A stretch of 64,000 nucleotides of DNA, from the NCBI GenBank assembly GCA_002083655.1, contig MSXR01000017.1, positions 1-64,000 of the forward strand, read 5' to 3'. Every line of letters begins with the position of its first letter. The stretch's first letter is position 1. The notes under the pieces were generated by a model. The model made no database searches and had not been told where the DNA came from. It saw only the letters and a program-made list of their open reading frames with translations. Below, piece after piece: positions 24,534-33,506 of this stretch. The stretch comes from Proteobacteria bacterium ST_bin14 (GTDB taxonomy: Bacteria > Pseudomonadota > Alphaproteobacteria > Sphingomonadales > Sphingomonadaceae). The translations under genes and the position numbers were made by a program.

Positions 24534-25142
24534 TTATTTAAAGCGGATACCAATCGTGCCCATCACGCGTTGGCGCGACGTGTTGTCGCTATACTGCGAA
24601 TAAACATATTGCGCGCCAATATAGACGGGCAGTTTCGCATCACTGTTCGACAGGGTGTATTCCACGCCGCCGCCCAGCTGATAACCGGTGGTGTTGCCAT
24701 GATTGTAAAAAACCTGCTGGCCAGTCGACGAGGTCAGGCTTTTGCGCTGATCGTTCACCACATACCCGCCCTTACCAAACACCAGGAATTGCGGGGTAAG
24801 CAGCACGCCAGCGCGAACGCCAACGCCAAATTCCTCGAACGATTTGTGGCAAACCGTGCCGCCGGTCGCCGCGGTGCAATTTTCCGTCCAGTTATTGGCG
24901 CGCCAGAAGCTTGCCTCTGGCCCGATCACGATTTTGTCGTTGATAACCCCGTCAAAGCCGATGGTGCCGCCATAGCCGAGCTTGTCACGATGCACGCCTT
25001 GCGACTGAAAGCGATCGCCGCCGACATTTCCTTCAAGACGAAATCCACGAAATGATGTCGGGCTCTTGTCCTGGGCGAGCGCTGGTTGCGCTACCGCGGC
25101 GGCAAAGCCAAGCGTTAGGGCAGTGAAAATAATTTTACGCAT
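24534..25142 (-). CDS. Outer-membrane beta-barrel protein (opacity/porin-like)
   Basis: A 202-aa protein with a Sec signal (cleavage near QPALAQ). The mature part has alternating strands of the 8-stranded small barrel type: GFRLEGNVGGDRF, GYGGTIGFDG, GVRAGVLLTPQFLVFGKGGY, and a C-terminal YSDNTSRQRVMGTIGIRFK that ends in an aromatic-x-Lys. It resembles sphingomonad OmpA-barrel/opacity proteins of unknown function. AAGGAAATTTGT upstream fixes ATG 25142. It is convergent with the SDR gene. Confidence 0.82.
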   Translation of the reverse strand: MRKIIFTALTLGFAAAVAQPALAQDKSPTSFRGFRLEGNVGGDRFQSQGVHRDKLGYGGTIGFDGVINDKIVIGPEASFWRANNWTENCTAATGGTVCHKSFEEFGVGVRAGVLLTPQFLVFGKGGYVVNDQRKSLTSSTGQQVFYNHGNTTGYQLGGGVEYTLSNSDAKLPVYIGAQYVYSQYSDNTSRQRVMGTIGIRFK

Positions 25143-25353
25143 ACAAATTTCCTTGATCAGTTGAACAACTGTTCGGATACAAACCGCCAACCCGCCAAAA
25201 TGATCCACCGCCAGCCGCGAAGTTTGATGGTGTCGCCATTGGGTAACACTTTGTTGCGCTGCTTTGGGCGCGATTTTTAGGGCGTGTGTGCCCCCTCAAT
25301 CTCGACGCCACCCTCGTTGCGGCACCGTTCCTTTTGTGCGATCCCCACCAACA

Positions 25354-26667
25354 ATGGGCACTTCACCGACAGCTTCAAAAAACGGCACGCTGGTCCGCAG
25401 CGTCGGGCTTTGGGGGCTGACGGCCATGGTATTGAATGGCCTGATCGGCGCGGGGATATTCGGGTTGCCCGCCAGCGTCGCCGATAATGCTGGCAGTTGG
25501 GCACCGCTGATCGTTTTGCTGGTCGGCGCAGCGATGTTGCCGATTGTGCTGGTGGTCATGCGGCTGGCGGGGATGTTCGACGGCACGGGCGGGCCGATCC
25601 TGTATGTCGAATCCGCCTTTGGAAAGACCGCCGCCTTCCAGATCGGGTGGATGCAATTATTGTCCACCACCGCATCGGCCGCTGCCAACGTCAACCTGCT
25701 CGCCGATTACGCCGTTCGCGGCTGGGGACCGGCGGGCGAAGGCCCCGTCATTCATGCCAGTATCGTGCTGGTTGCGCTGCTGGTGATCTTCGCCGTCAAT
25801 CTTAACCGAACCAGCGGGGTCGCGCGCACATTGGGGCTGCTTTCGATCATGAAGCTGCTGCCGCTGGCGTTGGTGGTCGTGCTTGCGGTGCCGATGTTGG
25901 TGTCGGATGGCGGCGCGTCGCACCCGGCGGCGCATTGGTCGTTGACGCAGGCCGCGTTGCTCTCCGCCTATGCCTTTACCGGGTTTGAAGGGTCGCTGAC
26001 GCTGGCGGGTGAGGCGCGCGATCCCCGGCGCGATTTGCCGCGTGCGCTGCTGGCCGTTTTTGTTGGCGTAGCGTTTTTATATGCGCTGCTGACCTGGGGC
26101 TATGTCGCCACCGCTTATGTGCCAGGCGCGGCGGACAAGGCACCGCTATCGGCAATGGCCGCCGTGCTGATGGGCGCTGCAGGGGCAGCGATGATGTTGG
26201 CGACCGCCACAGTGTCTATCTTTGCCAATGTAACCAATAACATGCTGTTCCTGTCGCGCCGCTTGCTGGCGATGGAAGCGCTCGGCGGGTTGCCCGCCTG
26301 GCTGGGCCGCGTGAACGCTGATGATGCTGTGCCGCGCAATGCGGTGATCTTCATCATGCTTGTCCTTGTTGCCCTGTCGCTGAGCGGTGGCTTTGCCGTG
26401 CTGGCGATTTTAAGCGTGTCGTCGCGGCTGATCGTCTATCTCGGCTGTATTGCCGCCCTTCCGGTGGTTGAACGACGCGCGGGCAAGGCGGCATCGATTG
26501 GCGGCGTGGCGGTCATCGCCGCCGCAGCGATCACATGCGTGTTGCTCATCATGGGCAGCGAGCCGCAATCATGGCTGTCGCTGTTGATCGGCGCCGCTGC
26601 CGGGGCAGTTATGTTCATCGCCAATCGCGCCTATCGCGCGAAAGCCGACGCCGCGATACAGCCCTAG
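25354..26667 (+). CDS. APC-family amino-acid permease
   Basis: A 437-aa inner-membrane transporter with about 12 helices. Helix 1 has the APC substrate-binding break GLIGAGIFGLPASV. The segment SAYAFTGFEGSLTLAGEARDP is helix 6 plus the following conserved EE/EA motif of this superfamily. It probably imports or exchanges an amino acid or polyamine; the substrate is not readable. The frame is open 30 codons upstream, but those are Arg/Pro-rich, so ATG 25354 is chosen. Standalone gene. Confidence 0.85.
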   Translation: MGTSPTASKNGTLVRSVGLWGLTAMVLNGLIGAGIFGLPASVADNAGSWAPLIVLLVGAAMLPIVLVVMRLAGMFDGTGGPILYVESAFGKTAAFQIGWMQLLSTTASAAANVNLLADYAVRGWGPAGEGPVIHASIVLVALLVIFAVNLNRTSGVARTLGLLSIMKLLPLALVVVLAVPMLVSDGGASHPAAHWSLTQAALLSAYAFTGFEGSLTLAGEARDPRRDLPRALLAVFVGVAFLYALLTWGYVATAYVPGAADKAPLSAMAAVLMGAAGAAMMLATATVSIFANVTNNMLFLSRRLLAMEALGGLPAWLGRVNADDAVPRNAVIFIMLVLVALSLSGGFAVLAILSVSSRLIVYLGCIAALPVVERRAGKAASIGGVAVIAAAAITCVLLIMGSEPQSWLSLLIGAAAGAVMFIANRAYRAKADAAIQP

Positions 26668-26752
26668 CGGCTCACTTTTCTGGTATGCGATATAGTGTAT
26701 TGAAACGCTAACACACGCATGCTATCCTCACGTCAGAAACGGGAGGATTACC

Positions 26753-27784
26753 ATGTATAGCGAAAGCGATATCGACGGCGCGGTGGCCGCTGGGGTTCTT
26801 ACACCCCAAATGGCCGCCGCGTTCCGCAATTACACCGCCAGCGATCGTTCGGCCCCGGCGGTCGACGAAGAACATTTCAAGCTGTTGACGGGCTTTAACG
26901 ACATTTTCGTCTCGATCGCGCTCTGCCTGTCGCTGACGGCGATTGCGCAGATTGGCGGCATGGTCACCCCCGCGCTTGGCGGAGCGGGCGTTGCCGTTTC
27001 GGCTTGGTTGCTCGCCGAATATTTCACCCGCCGCCGCCGCATGGCGCTGCCCAGCATCTTGTTGCTGCTCGCCTTTGTCGGCGGGGTAGCCGCCACGATG
27101 ATCGGCGGGCTGGTCAGCCTTAACCCCGATTTGCCCGACCGGGCAGATGCCGTCGTCGGCGCCGGCATTGCGCTGGTCACCGCTGTTGCCGCCTGGGCGC
27201 ATTGGCGGCGGTTCATGGTGCCGATCACAGTGGCCGCGGGCGCAATCGCGCTGGTGGGCATGGCAATGGCGCTAACCCTTGCCGCGCTTCCTGCCGCCAA
27301 GGATGCGATTTACCCGATCGCGCTGGGCGCTGGCATCGTCGTATTCGCGGTCGCAATGGGCTGGGATATGTCAGACAAGGAACGCCGCACGCGCCGCTCC
27401 GACGTGGCGTTCTGGCTGCACCTGGCCGCAGCACCGCTGATCGCGCATCCGGTGTTCCACATGCTCGGCGTGTTCAACCAGACAGTGGAGATTGCCACCG
27501 CCGGGATCGTCATCGGGCTGTATCTGGTGTTCGCCTTTGTCGCGCTGGCGGTTGATCGGCGCGCCCTGCTCGTGTCCAGCCTCGTCTATGTGTTGTATGC
27601 CATGTACGCGCTGTTCCAGGGTGCGGGCGCGGTTGAACTCAGCGCATCGCTCACCGCCTTTGTGATTGGCTCGGCGCTGCTGACGCTTTCTGTATTTTGG
27701 CACCAGATGCGCGGCCTTGTCGTCGCGCTGCTCGGTAGCCTCAAGGATCGGCTGCCCCCTGTGCAGACGATAGTGCCGGCCTGA
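26753..27784 (+). CDS. Polytopic membrane protein of unknown function
   Basis: A 343-aa protein. The first ~55 residues are soluble and hydrophilic; the rest forms about ten hydrophobic helices, with short basic loops such as RRRRM and KERRTRRSD. The layout recalls DUF2157-like proteins, but I cannot confirm a family. GGGAGGATTACC upstream of ATG 26753 is a strong ribosome-binding site. It is a single gene closed by a clear terminator. No function is proposed. Confidence 0.75.
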   Translation: MYSESDIDGAVAAGVLTPQMAAAFRNYTASDRSAPAVDEEHFKLLTGFNDIFVSIALCLSLTAIAQIGGMVTPALGGAGVAVSAWLLAEYFTRRRRMALPSILLLLAFVGGVAATMIGGLVSLNPDLPDRADAVVGAGIALVTAVAAWAHWRRFMVPITVAAGAIALVGMAMALTLAALPAAKDAIYPIALGAGIVVFAVAMGWDMSDKERRTRRSDVAFWLHLAAAPLIAHPVFHMLGVFNQTVEIATAGIVIGLYLVFAFVALAVDRRALLVSSLVYVLYAMYALFQGAGAVELSASLTAFVIGSALLTLSVFWHQMRGLVVALLGSLKDRLPPVQTIVPA

Positions 27785-27812
27785 CGCCATTCAGCCGGAA
27801 CGACACCCCACT

Positions 27813-27847
27813 GCCCCGGTGCCCCCACGGCACCGGGGCTTTTTTTT
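27813..27847 (+). terminator. Rho-independent terminator
   Basis: An 11-bp perfect stem (GCCCCGGTGCC / GGCACCGGGGC, 5-nt loop) is followed by eight Ts. It ends the membrane-protein gene at 27784. Confidence 0.95.
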
Positions 27848-27999
27848 GTGGGATGGGATGGGGCGCAGCGCGCTTGGTACAGGCAAGATAGCGGTCACGC
27901 GGAGAAATATACAGTTGGAGCGAAGCGCCGCCCATTGCCGACAGGCGTTAACGCCGCCCCCTTGGGATAAGCGACACCACCAACGCGCTCTGCCCGCCG

Positions 28000-28347
28000 C
28001 TATTCCCCCACCAGCTTCACGAGCCGCCGTTCCACCGGCGCGAGCACCGCTGCCAGTTCGTGCCCGCGTTTCAGCACCGCGCCACCCTCCCCCACCAGCG
28101 CCCACATGCCCTGGCGTCCGCGCAGGGCCGGTCGTTTCTCAATCCTGAATTCGGGGCGTTCGGTGGCGCGGCGAAAGGCGGAAAAAATGGCCGCGTCACG
28201 CCCCATATCCATCGCATAATCGCGCCAATGCCCGGCAGCGACCATGCGGCCATATAAGTCGAGTATCCGGGCCAGCTCAGCGCGTTCAAACCCCACTTGC
28301 GGGGTTACGCGGCTGGCGGGCGCAGGAAAGAGTGTTACCGTCCCCAT
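28000..28347 (-). CDS. DUF2794-family protein
   Basis: A 115-aa soluble protein of the alphaproteobacterial DUF2794 family. Family hallmarks are WRDYAMDMGRDAAIFSAFRRA, RIEKRPALRGRQGMWALV and VLKRGHELAAVL. The function is unknown. Its ATG overlaps the cysE stop (TGATG), so it is translated with the serine acetyltransferase. A 150-bp stretch with no gene separates its end from the opposing terminator. Confidence 0.85.
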   Translation of the reverse strand: MGTVTLFPAPASRVTPQVGFERAELARILDLYGRMVAAGHWRDYAMDMGRDAAIFSAFRRATERPEFRIEKRPALRGRQGMWALVGEGGAVLKRGHELAAVLAPVERRLVKLVGE

Positions 28348-29039
28348 CAGGCGCAGTCGCGACGATCCCCGGTCATTCCATCGCTCGCCGCGAGCAGTTC
28401 ATCAAGCCGCTTTCGCAGCGTTTCAATCTCACAGCGCAGCAATTCAACCTTCTGGGTTTCGGGATCAAATATCTCGCTGCACGGCGTGCCGTAAGGCACA
28501 AAGGCGCGGTCGCCGCGCCCGCCCTCCACCATCGTGGCGCGCGCCGGAATGCCGACCATGACCGCGCCGGGCACCACATCGCGCGTCACCACCGCATTGG
28601 CCCCCACCCGCGCACCAACGCCAATGGTTATCGGGCCCAGCACCTGCGCGCCTGATCCGATGATAACATTATCAAGCAATGTGGGATGTCGTTTACCGGC
28701 AACGCCATTGTCGGGGCTGGTGCCCCCCAATGTAACGCACTGGTAAATCGTTACATTGTCGCCAATCGTCACCGTCTCCCCGATCACCGTAAAGCCGTGA
28801 TCGATAAAGAAATTCCGGCCAATCTTTGCGCCGGGGTGAATATCAATCGCGGTCAGGAACCGCGACAGATGGTTGACGAACCGGGCCAGGAAAAACAGCT
28901 CCATCCCGTACAGGCTATGGGCAATACGGTGCAGGCCCAGCGCAAGCACGCCGGGATACAGCAATATCTCCCAGCGCGATCGCGGGGCAGGATCGCGTGC
29001 CTTGATCGAATCGAGATAGGCATTCAGTTGGCGCATCAT
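28347..29039 (-). CDS. cysE: Serine O-acetyltransferase (EpsC/CysE type)
   Basis: A 230-aa left-handed beta-helix acetyltransferase making O-acetylserine for cysteine synthesis. It has the catalytic/active-site segments IDIHPGAKIG, FIDHGFTVIGETVTIGDNVTIYQCVTLGGT and the hexapeptide repeats ITIGVGARVGANAVV. The short N-terminus places it with the EpsC subtype. A ~40-residue C-terminal helix with heptads (VELLRCEIETLRKRLDELL) is a probable coiled coil. It is divergent from a TauE-type exporter, which fits sulfur metabolism. Either of two adjacent ATGs may start it. Confidence 0.92.
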   Translation of the reverse strand: MMRQLNAYLDSIKARDPAPRSRWEILLYPGVLALGLHRIAHSLYGMELFFLARFVNHLSRFLTAIDIHPGAKIGRNFFIDHGFTVIGETVTIGDNVTIYQCVTLGGTSPDNGVAGKRHPTLLDNVIIGSGAQVLGPITIGVGARVGANAVVTRDVVPGAVMVGIPARATMVEGGRGDRAFVPYGTPCSEIFDPETQKVELLRCEIETLRKRLDELLAASDGMTGDRRDCA

Positions 29040-29129
29040 GGCCAGGTTCCCTTTTTTCCTGCACGCTATCTAAGCATTCGTCTCGGCTAATTCCATAACC
29101 GCTTCGCCGTCGGCTTTCTGCCCACAAAT

Positions 29130-29146
29130 CCTATCTATCTTGTAGG
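29130..29146 (+). promoter_or_regulatory. Possible operator between cysE and the TauE gene
   Basis: An imperfect palindrome with CCTA and TAGG ends lies in the 155-bp divergent intergenic region, 49 bp before the exporter start. Its form suits a dimeric repressor such as an Rrf2-type sulfur regulator, but no regulator gene is nearby. Weak evidence. Confidence 0.3.
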
Positions 29147-29194
29147 GGTTGCGCCGGGTGCCTAGCAGGGGGTGAGACACAACAAGGCCGCGCA

Positions 29195-29962
29195 ATGTTC
29201 GATTTCACGACTGCCGATTTCAGCGCGATCCTGCCCTATATCGGCGTCGGCTTTGCAGCGCAGCTGGTCGATGGCGCGCTGGGGATGGCGTTTGGCATTG
29301 TCAATTCGACATTGCTGGTCAGTTTTCTGGGGGTATCGCCCGCCATCGCCTCTGCCAGCGTCCATGCAGTGGAAACATTTACGACGGCGGCGTCGGGGAC
29401 CAGCCACATTCTGCACCGCAATGTTGATTGGCGCTTGTTCCGGCGGCTGGTGATCCCCGGTATGATCGGCGGTGCCACCGGTGCCTATCTGCTTACGAAT
29501 ATCGACGCATCGGTCGCCAAGCCGCTGGTGATGGCCTATCTGGCGATCATCGGCCTTTACCTGCTCTACCGCGCCTGGCGCGGCAATGTGGAACCACGCG
29601 AGCCGCGCGTTATCGCCCCGCTGGGGCTGGTGGGCGGCTTTCTTGATGCGGCGGGCGGTGGCGGCTGGGGGCCAGTGGTCACGTCAAACCTGCTGGTTCA
29701 GGGCGCATCGCCGCGCACCACCATCGGCACCGTCAACACGTCAGAATTTTTCCTGACCGCCACGATTTCGGCCACGTTTATCGCGACGATCGGCTTTGCG
29801 GCATTCACCATCGCCACCGCCGGAATCCTGATCGGCGGGCTGGCCGCAGCCCCGTTTGGCGCGCTTTTGGCAAAGCGCGTGCCGGCCCGGCCCCTGATGG
29901 CGATGATCGGCATTCTGTTGTCGATCACCAGCGCCTATTCAATGTGGACGGCGCTGCGCTGA
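29195..29962 (+). CDS. TauE/SafE-family sulfite/anion exporter
   Basis: A 255-aa inner-membrane protein with about eight helices in two pseudo-repeats. The family signatures are GFAAQLVDGALGMAFGIVNSTLL in the first repeat and the Gly-rich GGFLDAAGGGGWGPVVTSNLL in the second. The family exports sulfite, sulfoacetate or related anions. It is divergent from cysE, consistent with sulfur metabolism. ATG 29195 follows a weak purine-rich site. Confidence 0.88.
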   Translation: MFDFTTADFSAILPYIGVGFAAQLVDGALGMAFGIVNSTLLVSFLGVSPAIASASVHAVETFTTAASGTSHILHRNVDWRLFRRLVIPGMIGGATGAYLLTNIDASVAKPLVMAYLAIIGLYLLYRAWRGNVEPREPRVIAPLGLVGGFLDAAGGGGWGPVVTSNLLVQGASPRTTIGTVNTSEFFLTATISATFIATIGFAAFTIATAGILIGGLAAAPFGALLAKRVPARPLMAMIGILLSITSAYSMWTALR

Positions 29963-30025
29963 TCCCTGTGACGGCCCATTGGCCGTATTGACGACAGTGA
30001 CATAATCGATCAACGGAGCGCTTCT

Positions 30026-30042
30026 GATCGATTAAAGCGATC
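30026..30042 (+). promoter_or_regulatory. Candidate OxyR operator upstream of ahpC
   Basis: GATCG-ATTAAAG-CGATC is a LysR-type T-N11-A palindrome ~95 bp before ahpC. TGATCGAT followed by A/T bases recurs at 32499 before oxyR, hinting at shared OxyR control. Confidence 0.4.
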
Positions 30043-30069
30043 ACGACCTCAAAAGCTTTCAATTTATAT

Positions 30070-30101
30070 TGCGCTGCAAAATACCTATGTATTGCAGCGC
30101 A
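30070..30101 (+). promoter_or_regulatory. Perfect inverted repeat in the ahpC leader
   Basis: TGCGCTGCAA and TTGCAGCGCA pair perfectly around 12 nt. It ends 34 nt before ahpC. It could be an operator or a leader hairpin; the sequence alone does not decide. Confidence 0.55.
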
Positions 30102-30135
30102 GCAATTCACCCCATTTCCAGACGGAGAAAATTCC

Positions 30136-30699
30136 ATGTCGCTTATCGGCAGCACCATTAAGCCGTTCACCACCCAGGCGTTCAAGCAGGGCAAGTTCGT
30201 TACCGTCAGCGATGCCGATGTGCTTGGCAAATGGGCAGTTTTCTTTTTCTATCCCGCCGATTTCACGTTTGTTTGCCCCACTGAGCTGGAAGATCTGGCC
30301 GATGTGTACCCAACGCTGCAGAAAATGGGCGTTGAGGTATATTCGGTGTCGACCGACACGCATTTCAGCCACAAGGCGTGGCATGATACCTCGCCAGCAA
30401 TCGGCAAGATCGATTATTTCATGCTGGGCGATCAGAACCACGTGATCAGCAACAACTTCCAGATCCTGCGCGAAGGCCAGGGCCTGGCGGATCGCGGCAC
30501 GTTTGTTGTCGATCCCCAGGGTGTCATTCAGCTGATGGAAGTCACGTCGGAAGGCGTTGGCCGCAACGCCGCTGAACTGCTCCGCAAGATCAAGGCAGCG
30601 CAGTATATTGCGGCGCATCCAGGCGAAGTCTGCCCGGCCAAGTGGGAAGAGGGCGAAGAAACCCTGGCCCCGTCACTCGATCTGGTCGGCAAGATCTGA
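30136..30699 (+). CDS. ahpC: Alkyl hydroperoxide reductase AhpC (peroxiredoxin)
   Basis: A 187-aa typical 2-Cys peroxiredoxin. The peroxidatic Cys is in DFTFVCPTELEDL and the resolving Cys in HPGEVCPAKWEEG. It reduces H2O2 and organic hydroperoxides and is recycled by AhpF, encoded next. ACGGAGAAAATTCC gives a strong ribosome-binding site. Two hairpins separate it from ahpF, which probably keeps AhpC in excess. Confidence 0.96.
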   Translation: MSLIGSTIKPFTTQAFKQGKFVTVSDADVLGKWAVFFFYPADFTFVCPTELEDLADVYPTLQKMGVEVYSVSTDTHFSHKAWHDTSPAIGKIDYFMLGDQNHVISNNFQILREGQGLADRGTFVVDPQGVIQLMEVTSEGVGRNAAELLRKIKAAQYIAAHPGEVCPAKWEEGEETLAPSLDLVGKI

Positions 30700-30708
30700 T
30701 CTTCAGCG

Positions 30709-30741
30709 CCCCCCGGCTGACCGGTAACGGCAGCCAGGGGG
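30709..30741 (+). terminator. Hairpin 1 between ahpC and ahpF
   Basis: CCCCC-C-GGCTG pairs with CAGCC-A-GGGGG (one mismatch, 11-nt loop). No U-tract; a partial terminator or 3' stabiliser for ahpC mRNA. Confidence 0.5.
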
Positions 30742-30770
30742 TGCACTTGCAGTACTGATACAATGTCTCC

Positions 30771-30792
30771 CCCCTGCCCGCACGGGCAGGGG
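30771..30792 (+). terminator. Hairpin 2 between ahpC and ahpF
   Basis: CCCCTGCCC and GGGCAGGGG form a perfect 9-bp stem with a 4-nt loop, 31 nt before ahpF. It may tune ahpF expression. Confidence 0.5.
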
Positions 30793-30823
30793 CCCCAGAT
30801 GCCACGCCCGAAAGGAACCCCCG

Positions 30824-32401
30824 ATGCTCGACGCCAATCTGACGCAGCAGCTCAAGGCCTATCTGGTCAACATCAAGCAACCGATCGAACTGGTGGCGAC
30901 GCTGGGCGATGACGCGAAATCGCGCGAGCTGGGCGAATTGCTGGCGGAAATCGCGGCGCTTTCCGATCAGGTCAGGCTTGTCCATGCCGATAACAAGCGC
31001 GCACCCAGCTTCATGATCCGCCGCGTCGGCACGGATATCGGCGTGCGGTTTGCCGGGCTGCCGATGGGGCATGAATTTACCTCGCTGGTGCTCGCGCTGC
31101 TTCAGGTCGGCGGTCACCCGTCAAAGGCAGCGCAGGACTTGCTTGATCAGGTCCGCCAGCTTGATGGGGACTACGCGTTCGAAAGCTATTTCTCGCAATC
31201 CTGCCAGAACTGCCCTGATGTCGTGCAGGCGTTGAACCTGATGGCGGTGCTCAACCCGCGCATCACCCACACCGCCATCGACGGCGCATTGTTCAAGGAC
31301 GAGGTCGACGCGCGAAAGGTAATGGCGGTTCCCACCGTGTTCCTGAACGGCGAATTGTTCGGCCAGGGCCGGATGGAGCTGGAGCAGATCGTCGCCAAGC
31401 TCGACACCGGCACCGAAGCCCGCGTCGCCAGCGCCATTGCGGCAAAGGAACCGTTTGAAGTGCTCGTCATCGGCGGTGGCCCGGCAGGCGGCGCTGCAGC
31501 CATCTATGCGGCGCGCAAGGGCATCCGCACCGGCATCGCCGCTGAACGATTCGGCGGCCAGGTGATGGATACGATGGGGATCGAAAACTTCATCTCCGTC
31601 CAGCACACTGAGGGGCCACGCCTTGCGGCCGAACTCGAACGTCACGTCCGCGACTATGATGTTGATATCATGACGCTGCAGACCGCGACCAAAATCACCC
31701 CTGCGGCCCGCGAAGGCGGCCTGCACGAAGTGACCCTGGCCAGCGGTGCATCACTAAAGGCGCGCACGCTGATCCTGACGACAGGCGCGCGCTGGCGGCA
31801 GATCGGCGTGCCGGGCGAAGACCAATATCGCAACCGCGGCGTCGCCTATTGCCCGCATTGTGATGGCCCTTTTTATCGCGGCAAGCGCGTTGCCGTGATC
31901 GGCGGCGGCAATTCCGGCGTTGAGGCAGCGATCGATCTGGCCGGCATTGTCGCGCACGTCACGCTGATTGAATTTGACGGGCAGTTGCGTGCTGATGCCG
32001 TGCTGCAACGCAAGTTGGCGAGCCTGAAAAACGTTACCGTCCTGAAATCGGCACAGACGACCGAAGTGCTGGGTAACGGCGAAAAGGTAACGGCGCTGAC
32101 CTATAAGGATCGCAACACAGGGGCAATTCACCAGATCGATCTTGACGGCATTTTTGTTCAAATCGGGCTGATCCCCAACACCGAATGGCTAAAGGGCACG
32201 CTGGCGTTGACCGGTCACGGCGAAATAGAGATTGGCCACCACGGCGAAACATCGGTGCGCGGTATCTTTGCTGCGGGCGATGCGACAACCGAGCCGTATA
32301 AGCAGATCGTGATCGCCATGGGCGCGGGCGCGACGGCGGGGCTGGCCGCATTCGATTATCTGATCCGCCTGCCAGCAGAAAATGTCGCGCAGGCGGCATA
32401 A
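30824..32401 (+). CDS. ahpF: Alkyl hydroperoxide reductase subunit F
   Basis: A 525-aa flavoprotein disulfide reductase that passes electrons from NADH to AhpC. The N-terminal part is the double-thioredoxin domain with the redox pair in SCQNCPD. Then come FAD (VIGGGPAGGAAAIYAARKG), the thioredoxin-reductase CxxC in YCPHCDGPF, NAD(P) (VIGGGNSGVEAAIDLAG) and the FAD C-terminal motif GIFAAGDATTEPYKQ. AAGGAACCC precedes ATG 30824. Confidence 0.96.
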   Translation: MLDANLTQQLKAYLVNIKQPIELVATLGDDAKSRELGELLAEIAALSDQVRLVHADNKRAPSFMIRRVGTDIGVRFAGLPMGHEFTSLVLALLQVGGHPSKAAQDLLDQVRQLDGDYAFESYFSQSCQNCPDVVQALNLMAVLNPRITHTAIDGALFKDEVDARKVMAVPTVFLNGELFGQGRMELEQIVAKLDTGTEARVASAIAAKEPFEVLVIGGGPAGGAAAIYAARKGIRTGIAAERFGGQVMDTMGIENFISVQHTEGPRLAAELERHVRDYDVDIMTLQTATKITPAAREGGLHEVTLASGASLKARTLILTTGARWRQIGVPGEDQYRNRGVAYCPHCDGPFYRGKRVAVIGGGNSGVEAAIDLAGIVAHVTLIEFDGQLRADAVLQRKLASLKNVTVLKSAQTTEVLGNGEKVTALTYKDRNTGAIHQIDLDGIFVQIGLIPNTEWLKGTLALTGHGEIEIGHHGETSVRGIFAAGDATTEPYKQIVIAMGAGATAGLAAFDYLIRLPAENVAQAA

Positions 32402-32498
32402 ACACGCCGCATCCTGGTATATGGGTCTCAATGGCTTCAACCCACCGGTTGATCGTCAGGTGCCAGTGTGCGCATTTCCCTTCCGAACAGGCCATACA

Positions 32499-32514
32499 TG
32501 ATCGATAAAATCTG
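32499..32514 (+). promoter_or_regulatory. TGATCGAT motif upstream of oxyR
   Basis: TGATCGATAAAATCTG resembles the ahpC-upstream element at 30025. It lies about 35 bp before the oxyR start and may be an autoregulatory site. Only the left half matches well. Confidence 0.3.
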
Positions 32515-32548
32515 TTATTAGCCGCGTTGTAATCGAGGGAGACATCCG

Positions 32549-33466
32549 CTGAGCGCGACCTATCTGCCGACGTTGAAGCAGCTCCAATATCTGGTGTCGC
32601 TGCGTGATCACGGCCATTTCGGGCGCGCGGCAGATGCATGTTACGTCACCCAATCGACGCTGTCGGCGGGGTTGCGCGAGCTGGAAACGTTGATCGGCGT
32701 GACCTTGGTGGAACGCACGCGGCGCGTGGTGCGCTTCACGCCGCTGGGCGACCGTATCGCCGATAAGGCGCGCCGCGTGCTGCGCGAGGCGGAGGAACTT
32801 GGCGATCTGGCGCGCGCCGCCGGGCGGCCCTTGTCGGGCGAAATGCGGATGAGCGTGATCCCCACAATCGCCCCCTTCATGCTGCCGCGCATTCTGCCCC
32901 GACTGCGCACCGATTACCCCGATCTGAAGCTGTACCTGCGCGAAGAAACGAGCAGCAGTGCGTGCGAAGGCCTGCAAAACGGCCGCACCGATTGCGTGTT
33001 GCTGGCGCTGCCCTATGCCTGTGGAGAGGTATCGGTGCAGCCGCTGTTCGACGACAAATTGTTCATCGCCTTTCCCGATGGGGAATACACCCCCTGCCCG
33101 GCTACCATCCGGGCGGCGGATATTGATGAGCAACGCTTGCTGCTGCTGGAAGACGGCCACTGCCTGAAGGATCACGCGCTATCCGCCTGTAACCGCCCTG
33201 AATTGCGCGCAGAGGCGACGATGCTCGGCACGTCGCTCCACACGATTGTGCAGATGGTCGACAATGGCCTGGGGGTAACGATTTTGCCGGAAATGGCGAT
33301 TGAGGCGGGCATTTTGGAGCATACCGGCATCATCGCCCGCCCGCTCGAAGCGGACCATCCCGTGAGAAACATTGCCCTGGTGTGGCGACGCGCTTCGCCG
33401 CGCGAAAAGGATTTTTTATTGCTGGCACAGGTGCTTGCAGCGGCGCGATACCTGTCCCAGCAATAA
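32549..33466 (+). CDS. oxyR: Peroxide-sensing LysR regulator OxyR
   Basis: A 305-aa LysR-family regulator. The helix-turn-helix is HFGRAADACYVTQSTLSAGLR. The two redox Cys lie in LLLLEDGHCLKDHALSAC, exactly as in E. coli OxyR (C199/C208), so it senses H2O2 by disulfide formation. The family N-terminus (YLPTLKQLQYLV) requires a start upstream of TTG 32573. The only fitting codon is CTG 32549, with GAGGGAG 7 nt before it, so a rare CTG start is proposed. It follows ahpCF, its likely targets. Confidence 0.92.
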   Translation: MSATYLPTLKQLQYLVSLRDHGHFGRAADACYVTQSTLSAGLRELETLIGVTLVERTRRVVRFTPLGDRIADKARRVLREAEELGDLARAAGRPLSGEMRMSVIPTIAPFMLPRILPRLRTDYPDLKLYLREETSSSACEGLQNGRTDCVLLALPYACGEVSVQPLFDDKLFIAFPDGEYTPCPATIRAADIDEQRLLLLEDGHCLKDHALSACNRPELRAEATMLGTSLHTIVQMVDNGLGVTILPEMAIEAGILEHTGIIARPLEADHPVRNIALVWRRASPREKDFLLLAQVLAAARYLSQQ

Positions 33467-33506
33467 CGCCCAGCGGGGCGTAGATCGTCGTGCGTGAAAT
33501 TTGAAT

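Noticed and set aside
29040..29194. Riboswitch or SAM-type leader between cysE and the TauE exporter
   Set aside because: No paired multi-stem structure is visible; only a short imperfect palindrome was kept as a weak operator.
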